DNA of 64,000 nucleotides from an uncultured Lachnospiraceae bacterium (lineage in GTDB: Bacteria > Bacillota > Clostridia > Lachnospirales > Lachnospiraceae), in the NCBI GenBank assembly GCA_910585655.1, contig CAJUFW010000001.1, positions 16,299-80,298 of the forward strand. Direction: 5' to 3'. This document shows positions 61,773 through 64,000 of this stretch, piece by piece; positions within the stretch are counted from its first letter, which is position 1, and every line of letters begins with the position of its first letter. The notes below the pieces were generated by a model. It was not told the DNA's origin. It saw only the letters and a list, made by a program, of their open reading frames with translations, and ran no database searches. A program made the position numbers and the translations under genes.

Positions 61773-62903
61773 ATGATGAGAGCATTTGATTATTTTATCT
61801 ATGGAGACTATCAGGCTGCAGGGCTTCCTGACTGTGATAATCCCCGTATTGTTTTACAGGAGGAACTACATACTGTTTTGTCGGATATCATAGAAAAAGC
61901 ACCAGGAAGCTATTCTTATGAAATCATTTGCCAAAAGGCTACAAAACCAGTTACAGACGCTTTGCTTCGGATTGGTCTGATCCGTCAGGAAAATGGAATT
62001 TATCTAAATACACCTGTTTTTATAAAAGAGGACGCCGCATATTTGCATAACTGTTTTTCCAAGGCAGTTGTACAGATGGCAGACTGTTTGGAACAAAAGA
62101 AAAGAGATTATGTGGAAGTTATAGAGCAGGTACGGAATGGATATCCGTCAGAAGTTAATTTATATCATATGGTTTGCGGGGCTGTTTTAGACGGGCGTTT
62201 CTTTGACTGTCTTAGCAAGCATCAAGTGGTAGCTACTTCCCATATTCATCCGTCCGATTTGGATTATTTACTGATTGTATATGAAAAGGCGCCGGAATTA
62301 GAAAGCCTTTCTAAAAAACTGTTATGTTCCTATAACCGCTGTTCTGACGGAAAAAGAACCTTGCAGTCCTTTGGAGATTCCGAGGGAGATCGGTTCGACG
62401 TGTTTCGCTTTATTCGTCAGAAGGAGCAGAGAAAGGGATTGCCTGCGTTTAAAAAGGCAGAAGCTCTCTGGGAGTTGATTCCGGGAACAACGATAGAGCA
62501 GAAACAGGAGCGTTTGCTGCAGGAGATTTGGCAGTTGGTAGAAACAGGAGCCTGTGAAAAATCGTGCTGTCAGCTTTTATCCTTGTTTGGCTATGTAAAA
62601 AATAACAGACTTGCAGTTCCTCTTTATAGGGGAAAGGATGGGGCAGTGCTTGAGGAACTGGAGCGGTTGACGGAAGTCTGTCTTTATGAACCTATGTGTG
62701 AAGCGCTAAGTTCGACAAAGCATCTGTCAGGGCTGTTTTGTAAAAAACATGGGATACCAGTAAAGGAGTTGGCAAATGAATTATATCATCTTGTATTTGG
62801 CCAGCTAAACGAAGAACTGGTCAGACGGGGATTTGTAGCAGAGCCAGACTATCATCCAGGAGAGGGACGGTATCTAAAATCCGTGGAGTTGATATCAGAA
62901 TAA
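61773..62903 (+). CDS. Protein of unknown function, possible N-terminal winged helix
   Basis: 376 residues from ATG 61773. No domain recognised with certainty. Residues ~25-85 (EELHTVLSDIIEKAPGSYSY, VTDALLRIGLIRQENGIYLN) look like a winged helix with a wing strand; the remainder is helical and Leu-rich, with Cys clusters (ETGACEKSCCQLL). No signal peptide or membrane span. It starts 17 bases after glpP and is probably co-transcribed; that neighbour hints at glycerol-related regulation, which is weak inference. Confidence 0.6.
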   Translation: MMRAFDYFIYGDYQAAGLPDCDNPRIVLQEELHTVLSDIIEKAPGSYSYEIICQKATKPVTDALLRIGLIRQENGIYLNTPVFIKEDAAYLHNCFSKAVVQMADCLEQKKRDYVEVIEQVRNGYPSEVNLYHMVCGAVLDGRFFDCLSKHQVVATSHIHPSDLDYLLIVYEKAPELESLSKKLLCSYNRCSDGKRTLQSFGDSEGDRFDVFRFIRQKEQRKGLPAFKKAEALWELIPGTTIEQKQERLLQEIWQLVETGACEKSCCQLLSLFGYVKNNRLAVPLYRGKDGAVLEELERLTEVCLYEPMCEALSSTKHLSGLFCKKHGIPVKELANELYHLVFGQLNEELVRRGFVAEPDYHPGEGRYLKSVELISE

Positions 62904-62940
62904 AACTATTAGAACAAAGAAGAGAAGGAAGGGTCAAAAA

Positions 62941-63387
62941 ATGGAACTACTTTTTAGAAAAATAGAGGAACATAATCCAGAGGATATCAGACAGTTTAAT
63001 GAACTGATGGACGCTCTGACCGAACATGCAGGTGATCCGCAATGCTTAAAGGAAAAGATCCGGGAAATCAATGCTTGGAGCAACGCTTATTTGATGGTGG
63101 CAGAGGATCGGGAAACAGGTCGTTTGAGCGGTTCTTTGCTTGCGATTGCTTTTGGGGATTTTTGCGGAGACTGCCGTCCGGTGGTATTAGTGGAAAACGT
63201 CGTAACACACCCGGACTATCAAAGAAAAGGGATCGGGAAGCGGATGTTTGAGGAGATTGAGGCTTGGGGAAGAGAACGAAATGCGGCGTATATTATTTTG
63301 TGTTCTTCTATGAATCGGACGGGCGCACATGAGTTTTATCAGGCGATTGGCTATGAAGAGGTAAAGGGATTTAAAAAATATTTGTAA
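62941..63387 (+). CDS. GNAT family N-acetyltransferase
   Basis: 148 residues with the GNAT fold: VVLVENVVTHPDYQRKGIGK holds motif A (acetyl-CoA pyrophosphate loop RKGIGK), preceded by a central beta-rich half and followed by YIILCSSMNRTGAHEFYQAIGYEEVKGF, the motif B region. Acceptor unknown. RBS AAGGAAGG. Not obviously linked to the iron genes downstream, which have their own promoter. Confidence 0.9.
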   Translation: MELLFRKIEEHNPEDIRQFNELMDALTEHAGDPQCLKEKIREINAWSNAYLMVAEDRETGRLSGSLLAIAFGDFCGDCRPVVLVENVVTHPDYQRKGIGKRMFEEIEAWGRERNAAYIILCSSMNRTGAHEFYQAIGYEEVKGFKKYL

Positions 63388-63410
63388 AACCAGAATTTAG
63401 AAAGTTATGC

Positions 63411-63439
63411 TTGACAAACGAATGATATTAGTTTATACT
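63411..63439 (+). promoter_or_regulatory. Promoter of the feo operon
   Basis: TTGACA (63411-63416), 17-nt spacer, TATACT (63434-63439): the strongest consensus promoter in the window. The -10 box is covered by the palindrome at 63428-63441. Confidence 0.75.
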
Positions 63440-63441
63440 AA
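63428..63441. promoter_or_regulatory. Metalloregulator-type palindrome over the feo promoter
   Basis: TTAGTTTATACTAA is a dyad (TTAGT/ACTAA arms) lying across the -10 box, the position of a repressor site. Arms TTAG...CTAA fit DtxR/IdeR-family iron regulators better than Fur. By position it should switch off the feoA genes in iron excess. Confidence 0.55.
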
Positions 63442-63486
63442 CCATAGATGAGAAAGATTATCAATTTCAAAGAAAGGATGAAGATT

Positions 63487-63699
63487 ATGCCATTAACTAT
63501 GGTAAAGGCAGGAGAGGCAACAACGATTCGCAAAATAGGAGGAAAAGAGGATACAAAACGTTTTTTGGAGAAGCTTGGATTTGTAACAGGTAGCGTAATA
63601 ACCGTAGTATCCGAAATCAGAGGCAGCTTAATTGTAAACGTCAAAGATTCACGGGTAGCAATTGGAAAAGACTTGGCGGGGAAAATCTTGGTTGTTTAA
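63487..63699 (+). CDS. feoA: FeoA family protein (first of two)
   Basis: 70 residues from ATG 63487, nine bases after AAAGG; two upstream in-frame ATGs lie over or before the RBS. SH3-like FeoA fold: LTMVKAGEATTIRKIGGKED, FLEKLGFVTGSVITVVSEI and GSLIVNVKDSRVAIGKDLAGKI. Part of the ferrous-iron uptake system Feo, interacting with FeoB. A second feoA follows and feoB is expected just beyond the window. Confidence 0.92.
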   Translation: MPLTMVKAGEATTIRKIGGKEDTKRFLEKLGFVTGSVITVVSEIRGSLIVNVKDSRVAIGKDLAGKILVV

Positions 63700-63768
63700 A
63701 AAAGTCACTTTTAGCTGAAGTGAACATAAGCGGCTGTAAGAGAGTAAAAAAGGAGGAATAGAATACAG

Positions 63769-63987
63769 ATGACGCTAAGGGAAATTCCATGCGGGAAAAC
63801 AGTAAAGGTAACGAGGCTGAGTGGAGAGGGACCAGTCAAGCGGCGGATTATGGATATGGGTATTACAAAGGGAGTAGAGGTATTGGTCAGAAAGGTAGCA
63901 CCATTAGGAGATCCGTTGGAAATAACGGTTCGAGGTTATGAATTATCGTTACGGAAGGCAGATGCGGAAATGATTTTGGTTGAATAG
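63769..63987 (+). CDS. feoA: FeoA family protein (second of two)
   Basis: 72-residue SH3-like FeoA: TLREIPCGKTVKVTRLSGEG, VKRRIMDMGITKGVEVLVRKV and DPLEITVRGYELSLRKADAE, which is closer to the canonical FeoA than the first copy. RBS AAAGGAGGA. Duplicate feoA before feoB is common in Clostridia. The window ends 13 bases after its stop, so feoB is inferred, not seen. Confidence 0.93.
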   Translation: MTLREIPCGKTVKVTRLSGEGPVKRRIMDMGITKGVEVLVRKVAPLGDPLEITVRGYELSLRKADAEMILVE

Positions 63988-64000
63988 TTTTGCTCTGGCA

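Noticed and set aside
1-64000. CRISPR arrays, rRNA or tRNA genes
   Set aside because: No regularly spaced direct repeats, rRNA signature or tRNA cloverleaf were noticed in reading either strand; a dedicated scan such as tRNAscan was not possible.

Overview
The window reads as chromosomal DNA of an anaerobic gut Firmicute, most probably a Lachnospiraceae member. The gene content supports this: a radA-topB pair, a Na+-pumping decarboxylase operon with separate alpha, beta, gamma and biotin subunits, a PadR/DUF2812 pair, a DUF4869 gene, split transketolase subunits, lipoprotein solute-binding proteins driven by AraC regulators, and clear AGGAGG ribosome-binding sites with sigma-A promoters (TTGnnn-17-TATAAT). 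No rRNA, tRNA, CRISPR array, prophage or intact insertion sequence was seen. Almost all genes lie on the plus strand; only the PadR/DUF2812 pair is on the minus strand.

Layout. 1-9.9 kb: end of an unidentified gene, radA, topB, glmS behind an unusual structured leader, a beta-helix acyltransferase-like gene, the one-carbon genes fchA and folD, and a glycerol kinase. 9.9-20.7 kb: PadR/DUF2812, a short formate/nitrite-type transporter, two esterase/hydrolases, glycogen phosphorylase and 4-alpha-glucanotransferase, and an AraC regulator followed by a solute-binding lipoprotein gene broken by one in-frame TGA. 20.9-28.5 kb: uppP, an ftsK/spoIIIE translocase with a long low-complexity linker, fhs, and three small genes. 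28.7-32.1 kb: an A+T-rich DUF4869 plus ATPase pair and two nearly identical nucleoside hydrolases.

32.4-46.5 kb is a sugar-use region: transaldolase-like aldolase, LacI regulator, DUF5060/apiosidase-like glycoside hydrolase, fucose/arabinose-type isomerase, split transketolase, FGGY kinase, membrane-bound AraC regulator and two solute-binding lipoproteins. An isomerase, a kinase and a two-subunit transketolase behind an apiosidase-like hydrolase suggest use of a branched or unusual pentose such as D-apiose; this is inference only. 46.6-53.5 kb: an AAA-ATPase-like/PD-(D/E)XK-type protein, then a decarboxylase/carboxyltransferase operon with both an MmdA-type and an OadA-type carboxyltransferase. 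53.6-57.8 kb: a HEPN-MNT toxin-antitoxin pair translationally coupled to thiD-thiM-thiE, then a sugar-phosphate isomerase-like gene. 58.2-64 kb: RelB-like/Fic pair, tandem HAD fusion, GlpP antiterminator, an unknown protein, a GNAT acetyltransferase and two feoA genes behind a promoter with a palindromic operator.

The most striking non-coding signal is a modular hairpin element placed just before the ribosome-binding sites of glmS (two copies in tandem) and the transketolase gene (one copy plus a degenerate half), with a possible divergent copy before the isomerase. Stem sequences differ completely between copies yet stay paired, while the apical loop (CAGACGC...GCGGCTG) and the trailing CGGAACTTAAA are constant. 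A second repeat family, ending in GAATTCTTTTTCA, is scattered through the intergenic gaps, usually next to terminator-like hairpins.
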